64,000 nt of DNA from Paracoccaceae bacterium (GCA_030697175.1 JAUYQR010000008.1:1-64000); one strand, 5' to 3'. Numbered from the stretch's first letter, positions 1-8,504 are shown. Made by a program: numbers and translations. Notes: generated by a model not told the origin, from the sequence alone.

Positions 1-43
1 ATCCTTCTGGTGCGCGAAACGCGACAACCGTATCCTTCGTCAT

Positions 44-102
44 GTGGCATATCCTTTTCTCTGCGAGAACTGCGGCGCGTCAACAACGCCTTGATATGCC
101 AC
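44..102. repeat. 10-bp inverted repeat
   Basis: GTGGCATATC at 44-53 is the exact reverse complement of GATATGCCAC at 93-102, with a 39-base spacer. It sits just upstream of the broken ATPase frame. It could be the end of an old mobile element, an operator or chance; nothing else in the first 95 bases was recognised. Confidence 0.4.
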
Positions 103-494
103 CCAATCCCCCCGTCACCAACTTTCAGCTATAGCTCCCGCTTGATCGGCTGCAGGCCGAGGCCGAGCGGCTGTGGGCCTTGCATGTCAAGCGCAACGGC
201 CCGCCGCTCATTCGTGCTGCCCGCTCCAGCGCACCTGCCAGCCCGCTGCCGACCTTCAGTCTCGGTGCGCTGCTCGATGATCGCAGCCCGATGCCCGATG
301 ACATCATCGCGCCACGCGTGCTGACGCCGGGCGGGCTGCTGGTGCTGGGCGGCGCGCCCAAGGTCGGCAAGAGCGACTTCCTGATCTCGTGGCTCGTCCA
401 CATGGCGGCGGGGGTGCCGTTCCTCGGCTTCACACCGCCCCGGCCGCTGCGCGTGTTCTACCTGCAGGCGGAGATCCAGTATCACTACCCGGCA
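96..494 (+). pseudogene. Truncated AAA-family ATPase (RepA/DnaB-like), with premature amber stop
   Basis: A reading frame opens at ATG 96 and meets TAG at 132-134. It then continues in the same frame with recognisable protein (LDRLQAEAERLW, then a helicase/RepA-like segment). A clear Walker A motif GGAPKVGKS follows about 80 residues after the amber codon, and then VFYLQAEIQYHY, which fits the strand before Walker B in RecA-like plasmid and phage ATPases. Similarity to this family ends abruptly at about base 494, where the frame runs into unrelated sequence, so Walker B and everything C-terminal are missing. Both the stop and the truncation mark it as a dead remnant of a plasmid- or prophage-borne gene. 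The family call rests on the Walker A context and general resemblance. Confidence 0.6.
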
Positions 495-627
495 TCGGAC
501 GGCGCGGATCGGCAACCATCGGCCCCGGCGCTCCGTTGGCGACCTCGTCAGACAGCGCATCCAGCGTACGCCGCACCTCACGGCCCAGCCCGCGCATCGG
601 CCCATGGTCGCGGCCCATGCGGTTCCA

Positions 628-930
628 TGGCCAGGCGAGATGGCGGTGTTCCGCAGCCCGGGGGCGGATGGGTTTGCCTTGCTGACCACCTTTGGCAGCC
701 GCGCCCGGATTGGCACGCTGGTGTCGGATTTCTACTCCGGTCCGACCTCGCGCTTCGATCTCGGCAATGCCCTGGTCGTCGATCTGGCGTCCGGCACGCT
801 GGAAAGTGTCACCGATCTGACGCTGTTCGGCGGCGCCAATGCGATGGTGGTGGAAGTCGCGCCGGGCATTTGGGAGATCGTGCAAGGGGGTGCGGCAGAA
901 CTAATCGCGCCCGGCCGCTATCGCCTGGCC
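628..930 (+). pseudogene. Fragment of gene transfer agent / phage host-specificity (tail) protein
   Basis: About 100 codons, beginning WPGEMAVFRSPGADGF and running through LFGGANAMVVEVAPGIWEIVQ to GRYRLA, resemble the C-terminal part of the large GTA_TIM-type tail protein of Rhodobacterales gene transfer agents (orfg15 type). In those proteins a WPG.VA..RS segment is followed by a GANA....G..WE..Q..A..L..P block. There is no start codon context, the rest of the roughly 1300-residue protein is missing, and the frame passes directly into IS630-derived sequence. It is an isolated remnant. The family call is from remembered pattern and could be confirmed by profile search. Confidence 0.55.
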
Positions 931-1202
931 GCGATCTCGGCGGCCAGCGTCGCCGCCGTCAGGTCGCGCTTCTCGTCGATCCGGCGGACGACCCAGTCCT
1001 TCAGGCCAGCCAGCTTGCCATGCCCGCCGCCGTTGCCCTGCGCCTTCGGCAAAAGGCCCCCGGTCGCCGCCTTCAGCTTGACCATGTCATTGACAAACTT
1101 GACAGAAACCCTGAACCGCTCTGCCGTCGACCGGTGCGTGTTTCCCTCCGCAACATGGTCAACCACCCGCTGCCGAAGCTCCATAGGGTGCGGCTTGCCC
1201 AT
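918..1202 (-). mobile_element. IS630-type transposase, N-terminal fragment
   Basis: The minus-strand frame of 94 codons begins MGKPHPMELRQRVVDHVAEG and continues with a helix-turn-helix (HRSTAERFRVSVKFVNDMVKL). This is the usual N-terminal DNA-binding half of IS630/Tc1-mariner-like transposases of alphaproteobacteria. The second half carrying the DDE catalytic residues is absent, because the frame stops at the junction with the tail-protein fragment. It is therefore a truncated, immobile insertion-sequence remnant. No intact terminal inverted repeat was found around it. Confidence 0.75.
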
Positions 1203-1305
1203 CGCTGACCCCCATATCTGCTTCCAGACAGGGAATCACAGATCAAATCAAATGAGAATCCTGAATCGCGATGGCCGCGACACGGCCGGTCCCGCGCCTT
1301 TGCGG

Positions 1306-1770
1306 TCACGGCCTATCCTTGCCGAACAGCACCTCGTCGGAAATCTCAAGTCGTGCGACGAGAAGACTGCAATTCAGGGTGTCGCTGAGGGATGCGGTGA
1401 CCGAACCTTTCAGCCACCGTGCCATCGCGCCTTGTTTGTGATGCCCGACGACGACCAGATCGGCCGAAACGTCGAGGGCAATCTTGCTGATCCGTTCGGT
1501 GGGTTCGCCACGTTCCAGCCGCCCTTCGGGAACAAGACCCATGCCGTTGAGGCGGGCCAACCCTTCGTCGAGGATCTTCTGGACCTCTTCTGTCCGGTCG
1601 GGAGGGATGTAGACGCCACCGACACCTCCGACAAAGAATTCGGACGAAGGTTCCACGATGGCCATCAGCACCACCCGCGCGCCACAGACCTGGGCAAGCC
1701 GCGCGCCTTCGCGCAAGGCGAGGCGTCCTTCGAGAGACCCGTCATACGCAAGCAGGATCGTGCGATACAT
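1306..1770 (-). CDS. Universal stress protein (UspA family)
   Basis: A single-domain 154-residue cytoplasmic Usp. The N-terminus MYRTILLAYDGS has the nucleotide-binding Asp of the family. The C-terminal block VVVGHHKQGAMARWLKGSV matches the G-2x-G-9x-G-S ATP-binding signature except that the second Gly is Lys (GHHK), so ATP binding may be altered. The start is fixed by GGAGG ending 5 bases before the ATG at 1770. Such proteins bind ATP or act as stress-responsive chaperone-like regulators; the specific role is unknown. An inverted repeat at 1824-1845 lies in its promoter region. The next minus-strand gene upstream is separated from it by a strong hairpin, so it is probably transcribed alone. 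Confidence 0.88.
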   Translation of the reverse strand: MYRTILLAYDGSLEGRLALREGARLAQVCGARVVLMAIVEPSSEFFVGGVGGVYIPPDRTEEVQKILDEGLARLNGMGLVPEGRLERGEPTERISKIALDVSADLVVVGHHKQGAMARWLKGSVTASLSDTLNCSLLVARLEISDEVLFGKDRP

Positions 1771-1823
1771 GATTGCCTCCGATATGCTGCCACATCTCAA
1801 GACTGGGTCGAGTATAGGCCGGT

Positions 1824-1846
1824 GAACGATCTGGAACAATCGTTCC
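1824..1846. promoter_or_regulatory. Inverted repeat upstream of the universal stress gene
   Basis: GAACGAT (1824-1830) and ATCGTTC (1839-1845) form perfect 7-bp arms around an 8-base spacer. Overlapping this, GGAAC-AATC-GTTCC (1833-1846) forms a second symmetric element. It lies about 55-75 bases upstream of the Usp start codon, a position expected for an operator. The binding protein is unknown; the pattern is not a canonical FNR box. Confidence 0.4.
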
Positions 1847-1920
1847 CTTCAGGCACAGGGGCTGCGGCCTTTGTGAAGATGGTGCCAGATCTGGCCCTGG
1901 GGCGAACGCGGCTCATTGAT

Positions 1921-1952
1921 GGCAGGGGCGACCGAGGGCGGTCGCCCCTGCC
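1921..1952 (-). terminator. Strong GC hairpin downstream of the secreted-protein gene
   Basis: GGCAGGGGCGACC (1921-1933) pairs perfectly with GGTCGCCCCTGCC (1940-1952), a 13-bp stem with a 6-base loop. It begins 9 bases after the stop codon of the minus-strand gene that ends at 1961. There is no T-run on the minus strand, so it is either a non-canonical intrinsic terminator or a 3'-end stabiliser. Placement and perfection of the stem support a 3'-end role. Confidence 0.6.
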
Positions 1953-1960
1953 GATGGGGT

Positions 1961-2506
1961 TCATTCGACCGGTATCATGAGATGCGCGTAAGGCGTCCCC
2001 GCCCACATGACATAGGGCTGCGACGTGTCGGGAACGGGATCCGCCGGATATCCCGCCATCATCTCGGTGGCATTCATGATCATGACGTGCGGACCGGTGG
2101 TGATCCAGTTGTTGTCCGCCGTCGGGCCCGCAGCATAGGGGTCGGTGTTGCTGGAATCGGTGCCGCCCGCGAGCATGTAGATGAACCCGACCTTGCCTTT
2201 CGGTGGTTCCGTCTTGCCAATCCACGCCATCGCCCATTCCATTGCGTTGGCATCGCCACACATCGGGTCGGGCCCGGGCGTTGACGGGGTGTCAGGCATG
2301 CACCACCAGCCGTTGGTGCCTTCGCGCACGGTGGTCATTCCGCCCGCGTCGTCAAAACCATAGATCGTGGCACCCGCCGCGACGGCAGCGGGCGCGGCCG
2401 ATTCCGCACTCTTGATCAGGTCGGATGTGTCTTGCGCAGCCGCTGGCACGACCGCCAGCATGGCAAACGCAAGTCCGCCTGCCACAAGGCAAGCTCTTTG
2501 CTTCAT
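1961..2506 (-). CDS. Secreted hypothetical protein
   Basis: A 181-residue protein with a clear Sec signal peptide (basic MKQRA, hydrophobic core, AAAQ cleavage near residue 25). The mature part is rich in Met, Pro and Gly and contains WWCMPDTPSTPG and repeated short Asp/Asn-rich segments. Two cysteines in the mature chain (WWCM and PMCGD) could form a disulfide, consistent with a periplasmic or extracellular location. AAGGAGA just before the ATG supports the start. I recognise no catalytic domain; homologues are annotated only as hypothetical as far as I know. It lies downstream of the SnoaL-like gene on the same strand (39-base gap), so the two may be cotranscribed. Confidence 0.75.
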   Translation of the reverse strand: MKQRACLVAGGLAFAMLAVVPAAAQDTSDLIKSAESAAPAAVAAGATIYGFDDAGGMTTVREGTNGWWCMPDTPSTPGPDPMCGDANAMEWAMAWIGKTEPPKGKVGFIYMLAGGTDSSNTDPYAAGPTADNNWITTGPHVMIMNATEMMAGYPADPVPDTSQPYVMWAGTPYAHLMIPVE

Positions 2507-2545
2507 GACTGTTCTCCTTGGTGAAGATGGCCCGGCGGCGGCTGG

Positions 2546-2902
2546 TCAGCTGTCCCAGGCCTGAACGACCGTCTGCCGGATGATGCCCTCCGGCCCAAGC
2601 ATGGCGGTGTTCGACGCGACAACCCGCGTTCCGTCGCTGTATTTGCAGCTTTCGACGAAAGCGAGAACCTTGTCGTCGACGACACCTGTGTCAATCGCGT
2701 GCGTCATGTCGCGGCTGTAGACATCATCGAGGAAGGCACCGATTTCCTGCGCACCCACGATTGTTCTGGGTTTGCTGGGCGTGTTGATGCTGTCGATGAT
2801 GGTGATGACCGCATCGTCTGCGTAAAGCGCCTTCAAACTGGCAGCGTCACCAGTTTCAACCGCTTTGCGAAGTCCGTTGATGGTAGGGGCTTTTCTGTGC
2901 AT
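2546..2902 (-). CDS. SnoaL-like / NTF2-fold small protein
   Basis: A 118-residue cytoplasmic protein with the cone-shaped NTF2-like pattern: GDAASLKALYADDAVI near residue 20, then a segment with IVGAQEIGAFLDDVY and a C-terminal beta sheet ending IIRQTVVQAWDS. The family contains ketosteroid-isomerase-like enzymes and many ligand-binding proteins of unknown substrate. AGGGAG a few bases before the ATG at 2902 decides the start; a longer frame upstream lacks a ribosome binding site. It is followed by the secreted-protein gene on the same strand. Function cannot be assigned further. Confidence 0.7.
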   Translation of the reverse strand: MHRKAPTINGLRKAVETGDAASLKALYADDAVITIIDSINTPSKPRTIVGAQEIGAFLDDVYSRDMTHAIDTGVVDDKVLAFVESCKYSDGTRVVASNTAMLGPEGIIRQTVVQAWDS

Positions 2903-3111
2903 CGTTCTCTCCCTTGGAAAAGCCAAAGGCGACCAGGCAACCGCAGAAATGCAAAGACAGGATCGACTCGGCCCTGTCTGCAAAAAAGAGTGCGCTTTCA
3001 GGTTGGAAAAGTCAATTGAAGGCTGGTTCTTGCCCACGCCAGATAGGCTGGGCCTTTGCCGGGCGGATTGGCGATGGGCGGCGTCGGATCGAAACGCCGA
3101 CCAGATGCAGG

Positions 3112-4281
3112 TCAGGCAGTCAGGCCATGCTCGAGGATTTCGACCGCAAGGATGGTCGGGAGATGCTCGGCGATTTCAGTCCAGGTCTCGCCTTCGTCCA
3201 GACTGGCAAAGACAGAGCCGCTGTTGGTTCCGAAATAGATGCCCGCAGGGGTTTGCGCATCGCCGGCCATCGCCTGTCGAAGGACGGTGAAGAAGCATGC
3301 GGTCTGCGGCAGGCCGCGGCGCTTGGCTGACCACGATTTGCCTCCATCTTCGGATTTCCACACCGCTGCTGCCGCGTCTGGCGGGAAGCGCCCGTCGCGG
3401 TCGCCGTTCAGCGGCAGGGTCCAGATCACCTGCGGATCGCGGGGATGAACCCGGATCGGAAAACCGAAGGTGGAAGGCAGTCCGCTGGTTATGTCTTCCC
3501 AACTGCGGCCACCGTCGGCCGAGCGCCAGACCCCGTGGTGGTTTTGCTGGTAAAGCACGTCGTCAGACCCCGGCGCACGCATGATGTTGTGCACGCAATG
3601 GCCAACCTCGCCGTCACGCGGTGCGGCGGGGTGGTCGTGCACGGCGCAGGCTTCTGCATTCGACAGCCGGTTGCGCCGCTCCCATGTCTTGCCGCCGTCT
3701 TCTGTGGCAAAGACCCCGGCGGCCGAGATGCCGATCCACAGCCGGTCGGCGTCTGCGGGATCGGCAACGATGGAATGAAGCACCAGACCGGCGGCACCGG
3801 GCGACCATGAACCGGCCGACGGATGATCGTTCAGGCCTTGCACAAGGGTCCAGGTTTCGCCTTTGTCGCGGCTGGCGAGAAGATTGGCAGGCTTGGTTCC
3901 CGCGTAAAGCGTATCGCCCGAAAGGCCCAGCGACCAGATTTGTGCAAAGCGGTCGCCGAAGGGCAATGGCGCGTCGGTCCACCCGATCATCGCAGCGAAA
4001 TCGGGGTCGTTCGAGGCCCACTCATCAAGCTTTCCGGTGGTCAGCTTTGACAGTGACCAGCTTGCGCCGGCATCATCGGACCGCCAGACGCCAGCCCCAT
4101 GCCAATCCCCTCCGCCGCCTGCCCAGATACGCCCCGAGGCCGGATCGCCGATCATGTGATTGATTGGCCAGCCATCACAGAAGGGCCCGGACACTGTCCA
4201 TCCCGACCGGTCCGGGCCGGCGGAGATCAGAAACGCACCTTTGGTGGTGCCAACCAGAACGGTTGTTGTCGCCGAGGCCAT
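3112..4281 (-). CDS. Asp-box (BNR / sortilin-like) beta-propeller protein
   Basis: A 389-residue protein with at least six Asp-box motifs (SxDxGxxW): SDDAGASW, SRDKGETW, TEDGGKTW, SADGGRSW, SEDGGKSW and SLDEGETW, spaced by about 50-70 residues as in six- to seven-bladed propellers of the sialidase/Vps10/Ycf48 superfamily. It begins MASATTTVLVGTTKGAF, with no signal peptide, so it is probably cytoplasmic. Sialidase catalytic residues are not evident. Homologues are usually called exo-alpha-sialidase or glycosyl hydrolase by fold only, so enzymatic activity should not be assumed. GGAG upstream of the ATG at 4281 supports the start. Confidence 0.82.
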   Translation of the reverse strand: MASATTTVLVGTTKGAFLISAGPDRSGWTVSGPFCDGWPINHMIGDPASGRIWAGGGGDWHGAGVWRSDDAGASWSLSKLTTGKLDEWASNDPDFAAMIGWTDAPLPFGDRFAQIWSLGLSGDTLYAGTKPANLLASRDKGETWTLVQGLNDHPSAGSWSPGAAGLVLHSIVADPADADRLWIGISAAGVFATEDGGKTWERRNRLSNAEACAVHDHPAAPRDGEVGHCVHNIMRAPGSDDVLYQQNHHGVWRSADGGRSWEDITSGLPSTFGFPIRVHPRDPQVIWTLPLNGDRDGRFPPDAAAAVWKSEDGGKSWSAKRRGLPQTACFFTVLRQAMAGDAQTPAGIYFGTNSGSVFASLDEGETWTEIAEHLPTILAVEILEHGLTA

Positions 4282-4627
4282 GTCTGAACTCCGCTGATGC
4301 CGATCGTCAGTGTAGAGCAAGACACCCGGTTCTGTCATCGGTCTATGTGGGGTGCGCGCCGAAGGCGGCAACTGGTGTGCGATCAATGCCAGAGCTGAAT
4401 CAAGGCGCATGTAGCGCGTCATTCTGGAGGGGCGGGGGGGGGCGCTGGTGCGGGGTATGGTGGAATGGAGGGTCAGATTGGTTCTTGCATGTGGCTGGAA
4501 GCGGCACCAGAAACGGCACTGTTTCCGAAATCGCGGGCTATAAATGCCCAGAATACGGCCATCGGCCATTCAGTGCCGCGTATCAGGGCGTCTGTTGCAC
4601 TGGCGCGGCAGATGCTGCACAAACCGT
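4282..4627. other. Intergenic region between divergent propeller and polysaccharide genes
   Basis: About 350 bases with no convincing coding frame. It includes a run of G residues near 4433-4442. The region separates a minus-strand gene from the plus-strand polysaccharide operon and should hold both promoters. Only one candidate (4628-4655) could be picked out. Confidence 0.5.
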
Positions 4628-4655
4628 TTGACACAGCCCAAGCGCGGCCTAGCCT
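4628..4655 (+). promoter_or_regulatory. Candidate sigma-70 promoter of the polysaccharide operon
   Basis: A perfect -35 hexamer TTGACA at 4628-4633 is followed after 16 bases by a weak -10 (TAGCCT, 4650-4655). It lies about 45 bases before the first gene of the plus-strand polysaccharide run. The -10 is poor, so confidence is modest. Confidence 0.35.
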
Positions 4656-4700
4656 AGCACAATTGCAAGGCGAATCATAGTGATGTCCTAAAGGTGTAGC

Positions 4701-6668
4701 ATGTATGTGAGTCGGTTTGTACAACTATGCCGTGAATTCAAGGCAATGGGTCTGAAGAGGACCGGCGGATTTTTGGCGACCGTCCTGGCAATTGATGCAA
4801 TCACGGCCTTTATTGTTTCGGTCGTCTTTTTGAATCTTTTTGACAGCTCTTATATGGCTGACGCGAACAAGTTTCTTGTGGCTTTGGTTTTTTCCGTTCT
4901 TTCCGTTTTTTTCCTGCTTTATTTCCAGACGCAGAAATTCATCTGGCGATTTGTGTCGTTGCACGAAATTGCACCCTTTACCTCGGCGGCGGCGCTGACG
5001 GTTGGATTTGGGTGCCTTCTGCTGTCGGCGATCGGGCAAATTCCTGAAAGTTCGGTGGCAACCGGCGCTGGCGCGATTGATTTCGTGGTGCATGGCGTGT
5101 TTCACGCGCTTTTGCTGTCGGCCACCTGGCTGAGCACGAGGGTCGCGTGGCGCTTCTTGCAGGACCTGGTCGACAATGAGCGCGAAAGATCCGCGCTGTT
5201 GAGGCCGGTCCTGCTTGTTTCCGCGGGGGTCGGCTGCGTGAATCTCTTGCGCGGGCTTGAGGGTTCGAACAGCCCCATCCACCCGGTCGGCATCCTTGAT
5301 TTCAGCCCGCACCAGACCGGACGCGAGATCCGGGGGGTGCCAATTCTTGGCAGTCCTGCCGAGTTGGGCAAGATCGTCGCCGCACTGACCGCGCAGGGAA
5401 AGCGGCCCGAAGAGGTGGTGCTGACCGAGCCGCTGAACGAAGAGCAGACGCTGGACGTGATCGAGCGGTCGGTCGCCTTGAAGCTGAAGGTGTCAAAGTT
5501 GCCGTCGCCCGGAGAGGCAAGGGAACTGATCGGGCGCGGGCTTTCGCCGGCCGAGCCGATCACCCTGCGCTCGGTCGTTGGTCGGGAACAGTATGAATTC
5601 GACCGCACGCCGATCTCTACCCTTGTGGCTGGCAAACGGATCTTGGTGACCGGGGCAGGGGGCAGCATCGGCAGCCAGCTGGTGGAATTGATCGCGAGCT
5701 TCGGGCCGGCGCAGATCTGCCTTGTCGACAACGGCGAGTTCAATTTGTGGCAGGTGGAGCAGCGCCTGAAGGCAAGGTTTGCCGACCTGAAGCTGCTTGC
5801 CCGCCTGACCGATGTCCGCGATGCCAATCGTCTGCGTCAGGTGTTTGCCGAAACTCGGCCGCACCTTGTGTTTCATTCGGCCGCCCTGAAGCATGTGCCG
5901 ATGGTGGAGGCCAATCAGGCCGAGGGGGTTTTGACGAACATCCTTGGCACGAAGAATGTCGCGGATGCCGCATTGGAAGCGGGCGTCATGGCGATGGTTC
6001 AGGTCTCCACCGACAAGGCCGTCATGCCGACCAGCGTGATGGGGGCGACGAAACGGGTGGCCGAAATCTACTGTCAGGCGCTGGACGTGGGACAGTCCGG
6101 GCCGCGGTTCATGACGGTGCGCTTTGGCAATGTGCTTGGATCGTCGGGGTCGGTGGTTCCGATCTTTGAAAAGCAGATCAAGGACGGGGGGCCGCTGACT
6201 GTCACTCATCCGTTGATGGAACGCTATTTCATGACGATCGCAGAGGCGTGCGAGTTGATCCTTCATTCTGCGGCTCACGGTGCCAGCGACAGCAATGCGC
6301 GCGGCGTCATCAACGTTCTGGACATGGGCAAACCGGTGCGCATTGTCGATGTGGCGCGGCGGATGATCCTGTTGCACGGGTTGATGCCTGACGAGGACAT
6401 CAAGATCCAGTTCACCGGAGTTCGTCCCGGAGAGAAACTGGTGGAAGATTTGTTCAACGACACCGAGACGCGTCTGGAAAGTTCGGTTGTCGGGGTCCAT
6501 ACGGCCTTGTCCGAAAGCGTCCCGCTGGCGGTGATAAAAGCGGCCGTCGCAACGCTTGCCGAGCAGGCCGCAGCGGGCAAGAACGGAGAAATCATGAAGA
6601 CTTTGGCGGCCTTGGTGCCGGGATATCAGGCACCTTCGCATCCGAGCAACAGTTCGGAGGCAGCATGA
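4701..6668 (+). CDS. Membrane-bound nucleotide-sugar epimerase/dehydratase (FlaA1/CapD-WbpM type)
   Basis: A 655-residue protein with about four N-terminal transmembrane helices (first ~150 residues), a CoA-binding-like middle domain and an SDR domain. The SDR part carries the NAD-binding motif VTGAGGSIGS at about 314-323 and the active-site stretch STDKAVMPTSVMGATKR at about 436-452. In this family STDK replaces the classical serine region and the MGATK lysine is catalytic. Members convert UDP-GlcNAc or related sugars to 4-keto-6-deoxy intermediates at the inner membrane. The next gene is a sugar aminotransferase that starts within its stop codon (ATGA overlap), so together they probably make a 4-amino-4,6-dideoxysugar. 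An alternative in-frame ATG at 4746 would trim 15 residues. Confidence 0.9.
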   Translation: MYVSRFVQLCREFKAMGLKRTGGFLATVLAIDAITAFIVSVVFLNLFDSSYMADANKFLVALVFSVLSVFFLLYFQTQKFIWRFVSLHEIAPFTSAAALTVGFGCLLLSAIGQIPESSVATGAGAIDFVVHGVFHALLLSATWLSTRVAWRFLQDLVDNERERSALLRPVLLVSAGVGCVNLLRGLEGSNSPIHPVGILDFSPHQTGREIRGVPILGSPAELGKIVAALTAQGKRPEEVVLTEPLNEEQTLDVIERSVALKLKVSKLPSPGEARELIGRGLSPAEPITLRSVVGREQYEFDRTPISTLVAGKRILVTGAGGSIGSQLVELIASFGPAQICLVDNGEFNLWQVEQRLKARFADLKLLARLTDVRDANRLRQVFAETRPHLVFHSAALKHVPMVEANQAEGVLTNILGTKNVADAALEAGVMAMVQVSTDKAVMPTSVMGATKRVAEIYCQALDVGQSGPRFMTVRFGNVLGSSGSVVPIFEKQIKDGGPLTVTHPLMERYFMTIAEACELILHSAAHGASDSNARGVINVLDMGKPVRIVDVARRMILLHGLMPDEDIKIQFTGVRPGEKLVEDLFNDTETRLESSVVGVHTALSESVPLAVIKAAVATLAEQAAAGKNGEIMKTLAALVPGYQAPSHPSNSSEAA

Positions 6669-7849
6669 ACGCGCAAGGTGGCGATCTGAAGCCGGTTTTC
6701 TTGCCCTTTGCCCTGCCTGATATCGGCGAGGCGGAGATCGCGGAAGTGGTCGATTGCCTGCGGTCCGGCTGGATCACGACCGGGCCCAAGACGGCACGCT
6801 TCGAGCGGGAGTTTGCCGCGTTCATCGGTGGCGGCGTCGAGGCGATCGCCGTGAATTCTGCGACGGCGGGGCTGCATCTGGCGGTTGAAGCGCTGGGCAT
6901 CGGCCCGGGGGACGAAGTGATCGTTCCGGTGCACACCTTCACCGCAACTGCCGAAATCGTGCGCTACATGGGCGCGGACCCGGTTTTTGTCGATGTGGAG
7001 CCGGGCACCCTGAACATGGACCCGACAAAGATCGAAGCGGCGCTGAGCCCGCGCACCAAGGCAATCATCCCGGTGCATTATGCCGGATTGGCCTGCAGCA
7101 TGGCTCCGATCATCGAGCTGGCCCGCCGACACGGTCTGAAGATCGTCGAGGACGCGGCGCATGCGCTGCCCGCGACCTTTGGCGGGGCGAACATCGGCAC
7201 GCTTGATACCGATGTCACGGTATTCAGTTTCTATGCCACCAAGACCCTCGCCACGGGAGAGGGCGGGATGGTTGTGACCCGCAACCCCGCAATTGCAAAG
7301 CGTGCCAAGATCATGCGCCTGCACGGCATCAGCCGCGATGTATTCGACCGCTATCAGGCCGGCGGGGCATGGTATTACGAGGTGGTCGCACCCGGTTTCA
7401 AATACAACATGACCGATGTTGCGGCCGCGATGGGGATCCATCAGCTTGCCAGGCTTGCTGAAATGCATGGCAAGCGGGAAGCCATCGCCGATACCTACCT
7501 GTCGGCTTTTGCCGACTTGCCGTTGATCCTGCCCAGCAGCGCGCCAAGGGGTGACGTGCATGCGTGGCATCTTTTCCCGGTCCGGGTCACAGCCGACGCA
7601 GGCATTTCGCGCAACGATCTGGTCGAGCGTCTGGGAGCAAAGGGCATCGGCGTCAGCGTGCATTACGTGCCGCTGCACATGCACCCTTACTGGCGCGACC
7701 GCTATCATCTGAAGGCAGAGGATTTTCCTGCCAGCACAGCCGCCTACGAAAGCATGGTCAGCCTGCCGATCTACAGCAAGATGTCGCCCGACGAAGTTGC
7801 CCGTGTGGTGTCGGCTGTCCGTGATGCGCTTGCACCGAAGCGGGCATAG
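6665..7849 (+). CDS. DegT/DnrJ/EryC1/StrS-family sugar aminotransferase
   Basis: A 394-residue PLP enzyme. The conserved pattern includes GWITTGPKTARFE near residue 35, the NSATAGLHLAVEALG substrate/cofactor loop near 60, EDAAHALPA (PLP-pyridine Asp) and FSFYATKTLATGEGG, whose Lys193 is the expected Schiff-base lysine. These enzymes transaminate 4-keto (or 3-keto) nucleotide sugars. The start overlaps the stop of the preceding epimerase by four bases (ATGA), showing translational coupling and a shared pathway. Most likely product: a UDP-4-amino-4,6-dideoxyhexose used by the initiating transferase or a later glycosyltransferase; the exact sugar cannot be read from sequence. Confidence 0.92.
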   Translation: MNAQGGDLKPVFLPFALPDIGEAEIAEVVDCLRSGWITTGPKTARFEREFAAFIGGGVEAIAVNSATAGLHLAVEALGIGPGDEVIVPVHTFTATAEIVRYMGADPVFVDVEPGTLNMDPTKIEAALSPRTKAIIPVHYAGLACSMAPIIELARRHGLKIVEDAAHALPATFGGANIGTLDTDVTVFSFYATKTLATGEGGMVVTRNPAIAKRAKIMRLHGISRDVFDRYQAGGAWYYEVVAPGFKYNMTDVAAAMGIHQLARLAEMHGKREAIADTYLSAFADLPLILPSSAPRGDVHAWHLFPVRVTADAGISRNDLVERLGAKGIGVSVHYVPLHMHPYWRDRYHLKAEDFPASTAAYESMVSLPIYSKMSPDEVARVVSAVRDALAPKRA

Positions 7850-7850
7850 C

Positions 7851-8504
7851 ATGGATGACGCGCGTCCAGGTCAACGAGCGGTTGACATCGTCTTGTCGTC
7901 GGTCGGGCTGGTGGTGCTGGCCCCCCTGATCCTGCTTGGGGTCTTGGGGGTGAAATTCACCAGTCCGGGCCCGGTCTTTTACCGGGCTGCGCGGGCAGGG
8001 CGTGGCGGACAGACATTCCACATGCTGAAGCTGCGGACGATGCGTCATGCCCTGTCAGAGGGGCCAAAGATAACCGCGCCGCAGGACCGCCGCGTAACGC
8101 CGTTCGGTCAGTTCCTGCGGACATCGAAGATTGACGAGATGCCGCAGCTTTTCAATGTGTTGAAGGGCGACATGTCGATCGTCGGACCAAGACCGGAGGA
8201 CCCCGGCATTGTGCGCGACCTTTATGGCCCGGCTGAACATGAAACGCTGCGCGCGCGTCCCGGACTGACCAGCCCCGGCACGATCTGGTATTATGAAAAC
8301 GGCGAGGCCCAGCTTGACCCCGCAGATGTGATGCGAAACTACGAGACCGTGATGCGCCACAAACTGGGCCTGGATGCCGAGTATCTGCGGACGGCAACGG
8401 CTGTCTCTGATTTTCGGGTGATGCTGGCGACCGCAGCGGCCATCGTGAAAAGGGTGGTGTCCAGACCCCGGCCGACCAGCGATGCAAGCCACAGCGGCCG
8501 ATGA
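7851..8504 (+). CDS. Initiating sugar-phosphate transferase (polyprenyl-phosphate phosphoglycosyltransferase)
   Basis: A 217-residue small-type enzyme of the bacterial sugar transferase family (PglC/WcaJ catalytic core). It has one N-terminal membrane helix (AVDIVLSSVGLVVLAPLIL) followed by FTSPGPVFYRAARAGRGG, the KLRTM motif, and SKIDEMPQLFNVLKGDMSIVGPRPE containing the catalytic Asp-Glu pair. It transfers a sugar phosphate to undecaprenyl phosphate at the cytoplasmic face, the first step of repeat-unit assembly. It lacks the N-terminal multi-helix bundle of WbaP-type proteins. The ATG at 7851 lies one base after the preceding stop codon, so it is in the same operon. Confidence 0.92.
   Translation: MDDARPGQRAVDIVLSSVGLVVLAPLILLGVLGVKFTSPGPVFYRAARAGRGGQTFHMLKLRTMRHALSEGPKITAPQDRRVTPFGQFLRTSKIDEMPQLFNVLKGDMSIVGPRPEDPGIVRDLYGPAEHETLRARPGLTSPGTIWYYENGEAQLDPADVMRNYETVMRHKLGLDAEYLRTATAVSDFRVMLATAAAIVKRVVSRPRPTSDASHSGR

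Noticed and set aside
430-885. Minus-strand frame over the ATPase/tail-protein junction as a gene
   Set aside because: It spans two unrelated fragments. Only its middle (about 494-606) might be a third fragment, which I could not identify.
4433-4442. G-run as a quadruplex or regulatory switch
   Set aside because: A single run of G in GC-rich intergenic DNA; no repeated runs of the spacing needed.
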